The position numbers and the translations under genes were made by a program. A DNA stretch of 64,000 nt from Bacteroidales bacterium UBA4814 (GTDB lineage: Bacteria > Bacteroidota > Bacteroidia > Bacteroidales > UBA7960), in contig DHFW01000030.1 in the NCBI GenBank assembly GCA_002402465.1, forward strand, positions 62,001-126,000, in the 5' to 3' direction. Each line of letters begins with the position of its first letter. Position 1 is the stretch's first letter. The notes beneath the pieces are model-generated. The model did not search any database. It saw only the letters and a program-made list of their open reading frames with translations, and was not told the origin of the DNA. This document shows, piece by piece, positions 44,277-54,149 of this stretch.

Positions 44277-44855
44277 ATGAGCTGGTTTGCAGGTTTTATC
44301 CTTAAATTGTTTGGCTGGAAGATTGAAGCGGACGACATAAGCCATATCAGGAAGGCTGTTATTACCATGGCTCCCCACACCAGTTACTGGGACTTTCCCA
44401 TTGGGCGGCTGGCGCTGATGGCTCGCAGGATTTCCATTAAAACCATGATTAAAAAGGAGTCGTTCTATTTTCCTTTGGGCCCCATTTTGCGTTGGTTGGG
44501 AGGTATACCCGTTGACCGTGCCAACAGCCAGAGAACCTTGAAGTCGATTACCGATGAGTTTAAAAAAAGCGAGGATTTCATTTTGCTCATTACGCCCGAA
44601 GGCACCCGTAAGCTCAACAAGCGCTGGAAAAAGGGTTTCTATTTTATTGCAGAAACCGCCAATGTGCCTATAATTCTTGGTTTTCTCGACTACAGTAAAA
44701 AGATTGCCGGGCTGGGTCCGGTCATTTATCCTTCAGGCGATTACGACGAAGATTTGAGGAAGATTCAGGCCTTTTATGCCGAAAAGGTGGCCAAACACCC
44801 GGCGCAGTTTAATCTTTCGGCCATGTACCGCACAGGCGAAACGACCGCCGATTAA
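44277..44855 (+). CDS. 1-acyl-glycerol-3-phosphate acyltransferase-like (PlsC family)
   Basis: The 192-residue protein has the acyltransferase motifs HTSYWD (HX4D, catalytic), the substrate-phosphate block LRWLGGIPVDRAN, TPEGTRKL (EGTR) and NVPIILGFLDYSK. Such proteins add an acyl chain from acyl-CoA or acyl-ACP to lysophosphatidate or related acceptors at the inner membrane. It is shorter than PlsC (~240) and lacks a strong N-terminal membrane helix, so the acceptor may be different (for example an ornithine or glycine lipid). It stands alone, 66 bases after a candidate -7 element. Confidence 0.88.
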   Translation: MSWFAGFILKLFGWKIEADDISHIRKAVITMAPHTSYWDFPIGRLALMARRISIKTMIKKESFYFPLGPILRWLGGIPVDRANSQRTLKSITDEFKKSEDFILLITPEGTRKLNKRWKKGFYFIAETANVPIILGFLDYSKKIAGLGPVIYPSGDYDEDLRKIQAFYAEKVAKHPAQFNLSAMYRTGETTAD

Positions 44856-45730
44856 TTAATTGACGCCGCTGGCAAGCCCTGCCAGGCTGAAACGCACAAA
44901 AATGGTGTGCTGCAGCAGAAAACGGTCGTTTTCGCCCAGGTTGATGCGGCTGTAGTTGGCGCTATAGCCGGCCCATAGGGCAAAATTCTCGTTCACATCC
45001 ATTTTTAATCCGAGTGTACCAAAGCCACCAAAGCCAATGCCGTAATCCCTGATCTGATAATAGGTGCTGGTTGGGTTGCGTATGGCCAGGGTTTGGCTTC
45101 TTACCCTGATGCGGTTTTCTTTTACCTTGGTATCGGTTATGCTCAGGCCTGTTTCCAGGAATGGGTGGAGATAGGACTGTTTGGAAATAAAGGTATATTG
45201 AAAGCTGAATCGCAGGTCGAGCCGCTCCTCGGTGCCCCAGATGTCGTAAAGTTCAATGTTGTCGCCCTGCACAAAAACCACCCGTTCAATTTCCAGGGCA
45301 AACCTATCTTCTGCTTTGAGTCTGGCATAGTTGAATTCGGCATGCAGCCCCCCACCTTTGGGTTGAAATGCAGCGATCCGAAAAAGCCCAGCATTACTGC
45401 GGGTTTATAGCTCATCTGCAGCGGAAGTCCATTGTTGGCCAGTTTAAAATCGTAGCCAATATCCTGCCGAATGCGGTTGTAATTGTAAGTCTGGTTGATG
45501 ATCGACTCCAGGCTGTGTTCGCCGGTGCCGTTGTAGTAATTAGCCGTGCCAGCATTGGCCCTGTAAAAGCCCAAATTCATGCCATAGTCGAATCGCAGCA
45601 GGCGTTTCGCTTCAGGGGGCGGCTCGTTTTCTAGGGGAGGCAGGGTCTGCTGGGCATGCAGGCCAAAGCCTTTCAGCAACAGCAGGCTAATTAAAAGCCA
45701 ATGAAAACAGGATGTTGGTTGGCGTTTCAT
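44856..45730 (-). pseudogene. Outer-membrane beta-barrel protein interrupted by a frameshift at a C6/G6 run
   Basis: Two frames make one protein. The first (from 45730) has a signal peptide (SLLLLKGFGLHAQ) and barrel-like strands (LRFDYGMNLGFYRANAG; NYNRIRQDIGYDFKLANN). It continues naturally only until FNPKVGG, at a run of six C on the plus strand (45348-45353). One extra base there would join it to the second frame, reading LHAEFNYARLKAEDRFALEI then VVFVQGDNIELYD, and ending in strands such as WAGYSANYSRINLG and HTIFVRFSLAGL, typical of porin-like barrels of 290 residues. A sequencing error, a true pseudogene and phase variation are all possible. The stop lies one base after the acyltransferase stop, converging with it. 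Confidence 0.75.
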
Positions 45731-45736
45731 GGCTTG

Positions 45737-46870
45737 TCAGATATTTTCGGTGGGTGGTTCCTGTCCAAAAGGTTTGAAATACTCTTTAAGCAACTGGCTG
45801 GCCGCCTGGAAAGAGGTTAGGTGGCGCTCATTGAGGGCAGCCTCCATGCGGGGCATCAGCCTCATGACTTCGGGATTCTGGTAAAAGCTGTTTATCAGGG
45901 CCTGGTTGATGGTTTCGAGCATGCTGAACCGCTGTTGCTGGCGGCGCTTTATTTCAAAATGACCATTGCCTTTGAGCAGGTTGTCATGCTCCATAATCAT
46001 TTCCCACACCTTGTCGATTCCGGTTTTCTGAATGGCCGAGCAAAGCTCCACGCGGGGAGTCCATCCGGTGGGCGGGGGCGGAAAAAGGTGAAGGGCGTTG
46101 GCGTATTGTATCCTGGCCGCTTTGGCCTTGTTCAGGTTGTCTCCATCGGCTTTGTTTATGGCCATGCCATCGCACATCTCAATGATGCCGCGCTTGATGC
46201 CCTGCAGTTCATCGCCGGCGCCGGCCAGCATCAGCAGCAAAAAGAAATCGACCATGGAGTGCACGGCGGTTTCCGACTGGCCCACGCCAACGGTTTCTAC
46301 CAGCACAATGTTGAAGCCGGCTGCTTCGCACAGGATGATGATTTCGCGGGTTTTTCGGGCCACCCCGCCCAGCGATCCGGCTGAGGGTGAAGGGCGTACA
46401 AAGGCGTTTTCATCCACGGCCAGCTGTTCCATGCGGGTTTTGTCGCCCAGTATGCTGCCTTTCGAAATTTCGCTGGAGGGATCGACCGCCAGCACCGCAA
46501 TTTTATTGCCACGGGCGGTAAGGTAGGTGCCAAAAGCTTCAATAAAAGTGCTTTTGCCCACGCCCGGCACCCCTGTAATGCCTATGCGCAGTGAGTTTCC
46601 CGAAAAGGGAATGCATTTTTCAATGATTTGCTGGGCCAGATCAAAGTCGCGCTGCAATGAGCTTTCTATCAGGGTAATAGCCTTGCTGAGAATTACCCGG
46701 TCGCCCCTCAGAATGCCGTCCACGTATTCTTCCACCTTTAGGTGCTTTGGCTTGCGGGCCTTGAAAGCCTGCACGGCCGCCTCGTTGATGCTGGGCGGCT
46801 GCTCTATGCCTGCATTCACTTTCAGGGCTGAGCCTTCCTGGGTTCTGTCGGGGTGCTTTCTTTCGGTCAT
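45737..46870 (-). CDS. meaB: Methylmalonyl-CoA mutase-associated GTPase MeaB
   Basis: MeaB is a G3E-family GTPase chaperone that loads and protects the B12-dependent methylmalonyl-CoA mutase. The 377-residue product has P-loop GITGVPGVGKSTFIE, the switch region AVDPSSEISKGSILGDKTRM, ETVGVGQSE, and NKADGDN as the base-specificity motif; the C-terminal dimerisation helices follow. An N-terminal extension of ~50 residues (beginning MTERKHPDRTQEGSA) is present in many homologues. The mutase itself is not in the window, but the epimerase and decarboxylase at 21-25 kb are its downstream partners. A well-formed promoter precedes it. Confidence 0.95.
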   Translation of the reverse strand: MTERKHPDRTQEGSALKVNAGIEQPPSINEAAVQAFKARKPKHLKVEEYVDGILRGDRVILSKAITLIESSLQRDFDLAQQIIEKCIPFSGNSLRIGITGVPGVGKSTFIEAFGTYLTARGNKIAVLAVDPSSEISKGSILGDKTRMEQLAVDENAFVRPSPSAGSLGGVARKTREIIILCEAAGFNIVLVETVGVGQSETAVHSMVDFFLLLMLAGAGDELQGIKRGIIEMCDGMAINKADGDNLNKAKAARIQYANALHLFPPPPTGWTPRVELCSAIQKTGIDKVWEMIMEHDNLLKGNGHFEIKRRQQQRFSMLETINQALINSFYQNPEVMRLMPRMEAALNERHLTSFQAASQLLKEYFKPFGQEPPTENI

Positions 46871-46892
46871 GCCTTTCTAAAACAAAGAAACA

Positions 46893-46924
46893 CAAAGTTA
46901 GCCCGAATAATCGTTTTTGACAAA
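46893..46924 (-). promoter_or_regulatory. Promoter of meaB
   Basis: On the minus strand TTTG (46924-46921), a 20-base spacer and TAACTTTG (46900-46893) match the Bacteroidota promoter. The ATG is 22 bases further on. Confidence 0.6.
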
Positions 46925-47053
46925 CCGCAAAAATCCGGAAAAGGATTTATTACAGCCAAATTGAATGGCCATATATTTATTAGGCATTTTTTGGTAAATT
47001 GCATGCTGTAAAACAGGATTGGTGCTTCATTTTTTCATCTAAATATCTGAAAC

Positions 47054-48406
47054 ATGAACAAATCGGTTTTTAAAGCCCTTGCGGCCTTGCTGTTTTTTGT
47101 ACTTATATTGTTTGGTGGTCGGCAGGCACTGGCCTGGTCAGAGCATCCGCTACTTATCTATCCCGTTTTAAAGAGTATGCCGGTAGTTGCCAACGCCCCT
47201 GAGGTAGAGGTAAAAAGCCTGCTGACCTTCCTTTTGCAGGAAGAGGAGGGCCTGGCCCGCATGCTGGCCGGGCAGGAGGCCTGGGCGCGCGAAAACATTG
47301 AAGCCTATGCTCCACGGCCCGACAACCTGGCTTTTGTGGCCACCGGCAATGCGGAAGACCTTCTTCAGCGATTTTTTTATGCCATCCGCATCAACCCCAA
47401 TGTTAAAATGGCGCTGTACCACCACCTTCCCCCGGGTGTTGATGGCGGCGGCCGCGAGGTGATCAGTCCCTATGAGCTTACCACCCTCGACAAGCTCACC
47501 GAAATGCTGCATTCAACCTATCTGAGGCTGCACGAAGGCGAATTGATCGCTCCCATACTGGTGCTGGCTTCGGCAAACAACGAACCCGACTACGGCTTCG
47601 ACCTGGGTCTTTTTGAAGACAACAACACATACTGGGGCAAACTCTACGGCTTTGGTGAGCAGACTTTTGGCAATCCCAACCTGCCATACGGCACGCAGGC
47701 GCCTTTCCATATGGGCTTTTATCACGAACCCGGGATTGTTTTTGCTGCTGCCCCTTTTCTTAAGCGCACTTTCGTGGAATACCGCATTCATCTCTATCAA
47801 ACATTAGCCGAATATGCCTTTGCCGCGGGTCAGGACTATTGGGGCTACCGCTTTATGGGCTGGGCTATGCACTACCTGGGCGACCTGAGCATGCCTTACC
47901 ACTCGTCGGTGCTGCCGGGTGTGAGCACCCTGCGCATGATCTGGATCAACCTAAAGGCCATGATCGGTTTTCCGAGAAGCCGCGAAAATGCCGAACAACT
48001 GGTGTCGAACCGCCACACAGTGTACGAGCAGTTCCAGTGGCTGGTACTTAAAGATGCCTACGAAAAGGGCAACTGGGAGCATCCCTTTATAAAAGCCCTG
48101 GAAAATCCGGTGGAGACAAAACCTTACGACCACAACTTCCCACGAGAAGTCGTTGCCCGCGAATCTTACAAAAGAGGGAAAGCCACCACCCGGGCCATGA
48201 AAAAGTATTTTCCGCAAAAGCTTGTTTCTGACCCGAAATTTGAAGTGAGCGATTCAGAAGAACTCGACAACCTCCTGGATTACATGGTTGCCGAGAAAGG
48301 TCCCGAAGGGATTGATGGCATGACCGAACTCATTGCTGAACGATTCAGTTCCTACAGCTTGCACACGCGCAGCTTTGTGACCGCAATGCTTGAAGGTAAG
48401 GATTGA
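47054..48406 (+). CDS. Secreted zinc-dependent phospholipase C/S1-P1 nuclease-like protein
   Basis: The 450-residue product has a signal peptide whose predicted cleavage after ALA exposes Trp28 (WSEHPLL) as the mature N-terminus. In phospholipase C of the zinc type, the N-terminal Trp and several His/Asp form the trinuclear zinc site. Matching ligands are visible in HYLGDLSMPYH, where His, Asp (+4) and His (+10) have the family spacing, and in HTVYE (H-xxx-E). An inserted segment makes it longer than classic enzymes. Hydrolysis of a phosphodiester or phospholipid outside the cytoplasm is the likely activity. A penicillin-acylase-family enzyme follows on the same strand. Confidence 0.72.
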   Translation: MNKSVFKALAALLFFVLILFGGRQALAWSEHPLLIYPVLKSMPVVANAPEVEVKSLLTFLLQEEEGLARMLAGQEAWARENIEAYAPRPDNLAFVATGNAEDLLQRFFYAIRINPNVKMALYHHLPPGVDGGGREVISPYELTTLDKLTEMLHSTYLRLHEGELIAPILVLASANNEPDYGFDLGLFEDNNTYWGKLYGFGEQTFGNPNLPYGTQAPFHMGFYHEPGIVFAAAPFLKRTFVEYRIHLYQTLAEYAFAAGQDYWGYRFMGWAMHYLGDLSMPYHSSVLPGVSTLRMIWINLKAMIGFPRSRENAEQLVSNRHTVYEQFQWLVLKDAYEKGNWEHPFIKALENPVETKPYDHNFPREVVARESYKRGKATTRAMKKYFPQKLVSDPKFEVSDSEELDNLLDYMVAEKGPEGIDGMTELIAERFSSYSLHTRSFVTAMLEGKD

Positions 48407-48416
48407 GAATTATTCT

Positions 48417-48457
48417 CCGCTAGCCAGCGGATCATGAGCTCTCCCGCAATTGCGGGA
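48417..48457. repeat. Two adjacent hairpins in a spacer
   Basis: CCGCT-AGCC-AGCGG (48417-48430) is followed by the perfect 16-bp palindrome TCCCGCAATTGCGGGA (48442-48457). No T run follows either, so they are not simple terminators. They look like a dispersed spacer palindrome or an RNA-processing site between the phospholipase-like and acylase genes. Confidence 0.5.
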
Positions 48458-48516
48458 TCGGTTTATGAATGATGATGTTGGATTTGTTTTGTTTCTCACT
48501 TTAAACACATTCGCTT

Positions 48517-50916
48517 ATGAAGACGCTGAAAAAGGTTCTGATTGGTATTGTGCTGGTGCTTGCCTTAGCACTGCTTGCGGCCACCATTATGGTTCGCAAC
48601 ATTTCGCGAAAGGCCTTGCCCGACTATAATCTATCGCTTATGCTTGAAGGGCTGCGCGAGGAGGTGCATGTTTTTCGCGATGAGCAGGCCATTCCGCATA
48701 TTTACGCCCAAAATGAGTTCGACCTGTATTACACTACTGGCTATGTGATGGCCCAGGACCGCCTGTGGCAAATGGACTTTCTGCGGCGCGTCACCATGGG
48801 CCGGCTGGCTGAGATCTTTGGCGAAGACATGATCGGGGCCGACCACTTTCTCAGGGCCCTTCGGATGCCCGAAAAATCGGAAATGGTGATGGCCGACAGC
48901 GACCCGGAGGTGCTGGCAGCATTAAGCGCCTTTACTGCAGGGGTAAATCATTTTATTGAAACCCACCAGAAACGCCTGCCCCCAGAGTTTACCATATTGG
49001 GTTACAAGCCCGAGCTCTGGTTGCCCGTTCATTCGGTAAACCTTATCGGTTATATGGCCTGGGACCTTTCGGGGGCGTATAATATGGAGGTGATCTTACA
49101 TAAACTTCGTCAGGTACTCGATGAAGAGAAGTTCAATCAGCTTTTGCCCGATATGAAATATCACCCTACCGTAGTGCATCCGCAATTAGCCAACGAACCC
49201 GTTGAAGCGCTGTTCAGTTTGCTGGAGAACAACAAAAAACTGAAAGAGTTGGGCATTGAAATTTTCAGCGGAAGCAACAACTGGGCGGTTTCGGGCCAGA
49301 AAAGCCAGAGCGGCCACGCCATGCTGGCCAACGACATGCACCTGGGCTTTGGTTCGCCCGGAATATGGTATCAAATGCACCAGGTAATAGAGGGCAAACT
49401 CAATGTGACTGGTTTGGTTTTACCCGGGCAGCCCTTAGTGATTGCCGGACACAACGAGCAGATTGCCTGGGGCTTGACCAACGTTGGGGTAGACGATGCC
49501 GATTTCTACCTTGAAACCCTTGACGAAAATGGCCGCTACCTTTTCAAGGATGAGTGGCTTGATCTGGAGATAAGGAATGAAAAAATCAACGTAAAGGGTG
49601 GCGAGACAGTGGAGCGCGAGTTGCGTTTTACCCATCGAGGACCCATCATTTCCGGATTTAAGAAGTTGACCGATCAGGCCATTACCATGCAATGGACGGG
49701 CAACCTGCTGAGCAACGAGTTGCGCTCAATGTACCTGCTGAACCGTGCCCGCAACTGGGACGATTTTCGCGAGGCGCTTCGCACCATGACTTCCGTGAGC
49801 CAAAATTTCGTTTATGCTGATGTGGAAGGCAACATTGGCCTGCAAACCTCCGCAGGGGTACCCATTCGAAACGATGGCAACGGAATTTTCATTTATCCAG
49901 GCCATACCGACCAGTACGACTGGATTGGCATGGTGCCTTTCGCGGAGCTGCCTTTCAGCTACAACCCACCGGAGGGGCACCTTTCATCTGCTAATAACCG
50001 CACTGTTGGCGATGATTATCCCTACCATATAAGCTATCAGTTTAATGTGCCTTACCGTATCGACCGCATCCGCGAAATGCTCACTGAGAAGGAAAAGCTG
50101 GGCGTAGATGACTTCAAAATGATGCTGGCCGATTTTAAATCAAAGTTGGTGGAGAGCTGCTTGCCTGATTTAAGATTAATTGTTAGCCTGGAACCCAATC
50201 TGGACATAACCGAAAAGAAGGCGCTGGAACTGCTTGAGCGATGGGATATGGTGGTTACCACCGAAAGCGGGGCCGCCGCCATTTTTGAAGTATTTTACAA
50301 TAATTTCCTGAAAAACATTTTGAAAGACGAGATGGGTGAAGACCTATATCAAGAGTTTATTGTGGATGGATACACAGTCAGGTATACTTTCGAATATTTA
50401 TGGCACAATCGTCAGTCGAGCTGGATCAATAATGTGCATACCGATGCCAATGAAACCTTCGAGGATATCGTAGTTTTAAGTTTCCGCGAAAGCGTTGACT
50501 GGCTTAAGAATGAGCTTGGCAGCGACCCGGCAAAATGGCAGTGGGGCGATATTCATCAGCTTACCATAGCCCACCCAATGGGTTCGGTGAAGATACTCGA
50601 CCGGATTTTTGGCCTCAACAAGGGTCCTTTCCCGGTTGGAGGAAGTTTTCATACGGTTTCGCCCTACAATTACAAGTACACTGAGCCTTTTACAGTTAAC
50701 TGGGGTGCCTCCCATCGGCATATATTTCAGCCAAACAACTGGAGTGATAATTATGTGATCATCCCCACAGGAACATCGGGTATCCCGGCAAGCAAATATT
50801 ATTTGGATCAGACCGAATTGTACCTGAACAACGAATATTTTACCATGCCTTGGCTTCGAGAAGAAGTGGAAGCCCGGGCAAAATACCGGGCGGTGTATGG
50901 ACCAGTACGGCAATAA
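48517..50916 (+). CDS. Penicillin acylase family protein (Ntn-hydrolase)
   Basis: The 799-residue precursor should be cut by itself into alpha and beta chains, the new N-terminal Ser being the nucleophile. The site is visible at FSGSNNWAVSG: Gly252-Ser253. The alpha chain has HIYAQNEFDLYYTTGYVMAQ, the family's first motif. The beta chain has ANDMHLGF, IAGHNEQIAWGLTNVG, RTMTSVSQNFVYAD and, near the end, the Asn-containing substrate loop region. An N-terminal hydrophobic helix (~5-26) exports or anchors the protein. Members cleave penicillins, acyl-homoserine lactones or other N-acyl compounds; the substrate cannot be read here. A small membrane protein gene follows after 12 bases. Confidence 0.93.
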   Translation: MKTLKKVLIGIVLVLALALLAATIMVRNISRKALPDYNLSLMLEGLREEVHVFRDEQAIPHIYAQNEFDLYYTTGYVMAQDRLWQMDFLRRVTMGRLAEIFGEDMIGADHFLRALRMPEKSEMVMADSDPEVLAALSAFTAGVNHFIETHQKRLPPEFTILGYKPELWLPVHSVNLIGYMAWDLSGAYNMEVILHKLRQVLDEEKFNQLLPDMKYHPTVVHPQLANEPVEALFSLLENNKKLKELGIEIFSGSNNWAVSGQKSQSGHAMLANDMHLGFGSPGIWYQMHQVIEGKLNVTGLVLPGQPLVIAGHNEQIAWGLTNVGVDDADFYLETLDENGRYLFKDEWLDLEIRNEKINVKGGETVERELRFTHRGPIISGFKKLTDQAITMQWTGNLLSNELRSMYLLNRARNWDDFREALRTMTSVSQNFVYADVEGNIGLQTSAGVPIRNDGNGIFIYPGHTDQYDWIGMVPFAELPFSYNPPEGHLSSANNRTVGDDYPYHISYQFNVPYRIDRIREMLTEKEKLGVDDFKMMLADFKSKLVESCLPDLRLIVSLEPNLDITEKKALELLERWDMVVTTESGAAAIFEVFYNNFLKNILKDEMGEDLYQEFIVDGYTVRYTFEYLWHNRQSSWINNVHTDANETFEDIVVLSFRESVDWLKNELGSDPAKWQWGDIHQLTIAHPMGSVKILDRIFGLNKGPFPVGGSFHTVSPYNYKYTEPFTVNWGASHRHIFQPNNWSDNYVIIPTGTSGIPASKYYLDQTELYLNNEYFTMPWLREEVEARAKYRAVYGPVRQ

Positions 50917-50928
50917 ATCAGAAATAGT

Positions 50929-51525
50929 ATGAGCAAACAGATGAAAATCATCGTCTTTGCCCTGCTAATGGGCATAATGCCACTGGCTTTTGCACAGGGC
51001 GGGCTGGAGGATTTTAACCTGAAGCGGCAGCAGACCAGCATGGCCGGCATGTGGACGCTGGGCGGATGGGCCGCTGCCAACTTTGTGGTGGGCGGCATTG
51101 GCTGGGCCCGCGGAAGCGGCTCCAACATGTACTTCCACCAGGGCAATGTGCTTTGGAATACCGTAAACGCCGGCATTGCAGGCTTTGCCCTTTACTCCCT
51201 TTACAATGCCGACCCCGGAAGCCTGGGCCTGTTCGAAAGCATAAAGGAACATTACGGACTCGAGAAAACCCTGCTATTCAATGCCGGGCTCGATGTGGGC
51301 TATATGGCCGCAGGCTTCTACCTGCGCGAAAGAGCAAAAACCGCCACCAAAAACCAGGACATGCTCAAAGGCTACGGAAGCGCCCTGATCCTGCAGGGTG
51401 CCTTCCTCTTTGGGTTCGACCTGGCACTATTCGGCATAATGAACCAGCAATCGAAACAGCTGGAAACGCTGATTTCATCGGTCTATCTGACGCCGCAAGG
51501 ATTTGGAATACTTTTGAGGTTTTAG
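50929..51525 (+). CDS. Unrecognised exported membrane protein
   Basis: The 198-residue product begins with a signal peptide or helix (IIVFALLMGIMPLAFAQ) followed by a stretch of four to five Gly/Ala-rich hydrophobic segments, e.g. WAAANFVVGGIGWARG, GIAGFALYSLYNAD and ALILQGAFLFGFDLALFGI. It resembles small uncharacterised membrane proteins common in Bacteroidota; I do not recognise a named function. It is 12 bases downstream of the penicillin-acylase gene, so a joint role in the envelope is plausible but unproven. The start is the first ATG after the neighbouring stop. Confidence 0.75.
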   Translation: MSKQMKIIVFALLMGIMPLAFAQGGLEDFNLKRQQTSMAGMWTLGGWAAANFVVGGIGWARGSGSNMYFHQGNVLWNTVNAGIAGFALYSLYNADPGSLGLFESIKEHYGLEKTLLFNAGLDVGYMAAGFYLRERAKTATKNQDMLKGYGSALILQGAFLFGFDLALFGIMNQQSKQLETLISSVYLTPQGFGILLRF

Positions 51526-51528
51526 GTT

Positions 51529-51688
51529 AAAAGGTTCGGGGTTCGGAGTTTGGCGTTTGGAGTTAAAGGTTAGCGTAGCAGCTCCCCCTTTGAATCCCTT
51601 CTTCAGGGATCAGCGAAGCTAACGGGGCTGGTGGGAGGTTTTTGATTTTAGAACAAGGATCAACGATTTTTGATTTTTGATTTTTCTT
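51529..51688. repeat. Composite dispersed spacer repeat, copy A
   Basis: The spacer contains, in order, GGTTCGGGGTTCGG-type units, a CCCC..GGGG palindromic block, GGAGGTTTTTGATTT and GAACAAGGATCAACGATTT. The last two occur in the same order and spacing at 57004-57039 (34 of 36 bases identical over 51634-51669). No coding signal is present. Confidence 0.65.
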
Positions 51689-51690
51689 TT

Positions 51691-53937
51691 TTACCTGACC
51701 ACCTTGCCCGTAGCAAAATCCAACCCATCGGTGATTCGGTATAACAGCACACTCCGGGCTGATTGCGGCATGGGTACGAAGGTTTCGATCTGGCCTGGGC
51801 TGCCGGGGCTGAGCTCCTGGCTGTGAACAATTCTTCCGTAAATATCTGCCAATTGCACTTGCAGCGGATGCCCGGTGGGGGTAAAGATGCGCAGCATCAA
51901 ACCCTTGGGCTGGCTGATGGCCAAAGCCTCTAAACGACCTTTCAGGTCATTCACTTCCACTGCCACCCATTGGCTGTATTCGTAACTGCCGTCAAAGTCG
52001 GTCTGCTTCAAGCGGTAGTAAGAAATGCCCGGTAGGGGATCATAATCCACAAACTCATAATGCAATGTCTGGCTCGAATTGCCCGCCCCTTCCACAAAAC
52101 CGATGATCTCCGAATCCATGGCATCGCGGCTGCGCTCCAGGGTAAAGAAATCATTATTGATCTCCGAAGTTACAGTTGACGGAATCCACCGCCTTAATTC
52201 TCCATGAATTGATCCACCATTGTGAATCACATTACCCACGTTTTCAACCGACTCACCAACCGTAATGGTCTTTCCTTCATTGAAAATGTTGCCTGACTGC
52301 ATGCTCAGGGTGTTTCTGACCTGAATATCTTGGTTAATGGAAACTCCTTCCGGGTTGCCGACCGTGATGTTTGCAAACCTTACCGGGTGGGGGTTGGGTG
52401 GGGGAAGGGTGATGGTTTGGGTACTTGGTCCGTTAAAGACGAGATTTGATGTTCCCTTATTGAAAACAGCGTCTGCTTCTATTATCAGGTCTCCGCCCAA
52501 ACTCAGGGTGTGCTCACCGGCATAAAATTCTCCTTCAATGGTAACAGGCCCCCCGGTAATAGTTTTGTCGGATATCAGTTCAACTTCTCCGGATATTTCC
52601 AACCCATTGCTGTTAAGGATCAGATTTCCGGTGCCACCTAGCTGGGCGTTATTGCCGTTGATAATGAAAGCGCCTGAATTGGGTCCTTGAGAAATATTTC
52701 CAGTTCCTCTGATTCCGTTGCGGAAAGTTTTCTCTACAGGGTTATTCCAAATTGTATTCCCATTTGATTCAAAAGTTCCATTAATTATTGTGGAATTATT
52801 ATCAGATGATGAAATGTTAACATTCTTTGAAGTCCTAAAAATTGGTATTTTATCTAAATCGTTTGGAAAATATATTTGCCCCGAGGTTTGAAAACTACTC
52901 GTGTTGTCCCACTCAAAAACAGCATCTGTTTCAAAAAAAAAACTCTGTTAATGCTTCCATTTGCAGCCAAAGCGGACGAAATTCCAGAAACATTTGTTGT
53001 CACTTTTATTGCTCCTCCTGCTTGGACAATTATTGAAGCATCTTCTTCTATTATTGGAGCCCGACTCCCTTTAAAGTTTAAAACCCCTCCGCTTTCAATA
53101 ACTAATTGATTATTAGTCATTAAGACAATAGACCCTGAAGCTAATTGAAGTTCAGCATTGTTTTGGATAGTTGTGTTCTTAATTGCTGCATTTCTTCCAA
53201 TTGTGACATTATGTCCTTCACTTATTATTATCGATTGCGCACTTTGGTTTGGTAGCATTGATGAACCAGCCCAATTCGAAATCCCATCTTCTGAGTACTC
53301 CCAAATACATGCATCAAACCAGTTTCCTGACTTAATGGTTTTGAAATGCCAATTTGCATAAGCTTGTTCCTCAAAAAGAAATGGTGTTAAAGTCGGAAAT
53401 TAAAATATCATCAATATTTAGCCTCTGGTTGGTTGTTCCAGATTCTGTTGCCCTTTTAATGCGAATTCGAACATTGCCTGGAATATTTACTGTTTCAGAA
53501 AAAGTTTGAACGACATCACTTGCCGGAGCAATAAAATCGCTGCCTATATGTGCCCATGAAATGCCATTATCTATTGAGTATTCTACCTTCCAATCAACTT
53601 GTCCGTCTGTACCGTAGCGTCTGTATTGAAAAGATATGGTTCCCAAACCGTTTGACTTGTTCTCAAGCATGGTCATTGATGATGTACCATAACCGCGGAG
53701 TCTTGCTGAACGTTCACCATTTTTCCAATCTGCATCTAAGGTTCCAATCAGAACCTCTGTCAAGTCCCCATCCAATCTGCTTAAATTCACTGTACCTGAA
53801 GCATAGCTCCCTTTTGTCTCTCCAGGTCCTTCAAAATTCACGACATACTGCCCCCACCCAACCCCCGGCAAAAACAATGCGGCGGTGAGCAAAATAGCAA
53901 AAAGATATGTGGCCGGGTCTTTTTTCATCTTAACCAA
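51691..53937 (-). pseudogene. Secreted beta-rich protein with a T9SS-like tail, broken by two frameshifts
   Basis: One protein of ~748 residues is spread over three frames. Part 1 (53937-53371) has a signal peptide (FAILLTAALFLPGVGWGQ) and a beta-sandwich (FEGPGETKGSYASGT, ending RLNIDDILIS). One base fewer in a T5 run (53373-53377) joins it to part 2, which reads EEQAYANWHFKTIKSGNWFD and then repeat-like strands (VTIGRNAAIKNTTIQN). One base more in a T10 run (52933-52942) joins that to part 3: FETDAVFEWDNTSSFQ, then LSLGGDLIIEADAVFN and a C-terminal block with ADIYGRIVHSQELSP ending GKVVR, which looks like a type IX secretion sorting tail. A large cell-surface or secreted protein is implied; errors, decay or phase switching could explain the breaks. 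Confidence 0.7.
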
Positions 53938-54149
53938 TTAAATAAAACTCAATATTTGCATTGTGTTTTATGCAAACTTTTCTATGTGTCGGACAGAAAA
54001 AAGGCTTTTCCGGGAGGGAAAAAGCGTTGGTTGAAAAAAGGCCTGAAAACAAGGCCTTCGGTTATTGAATCAGCACCTTAATTTAAGAAAAAGTGTGGAA
54101 AAATGCAAAAAAAACCTGAATTAACCTTTCGGTTAAGGGATGGTTAAAA

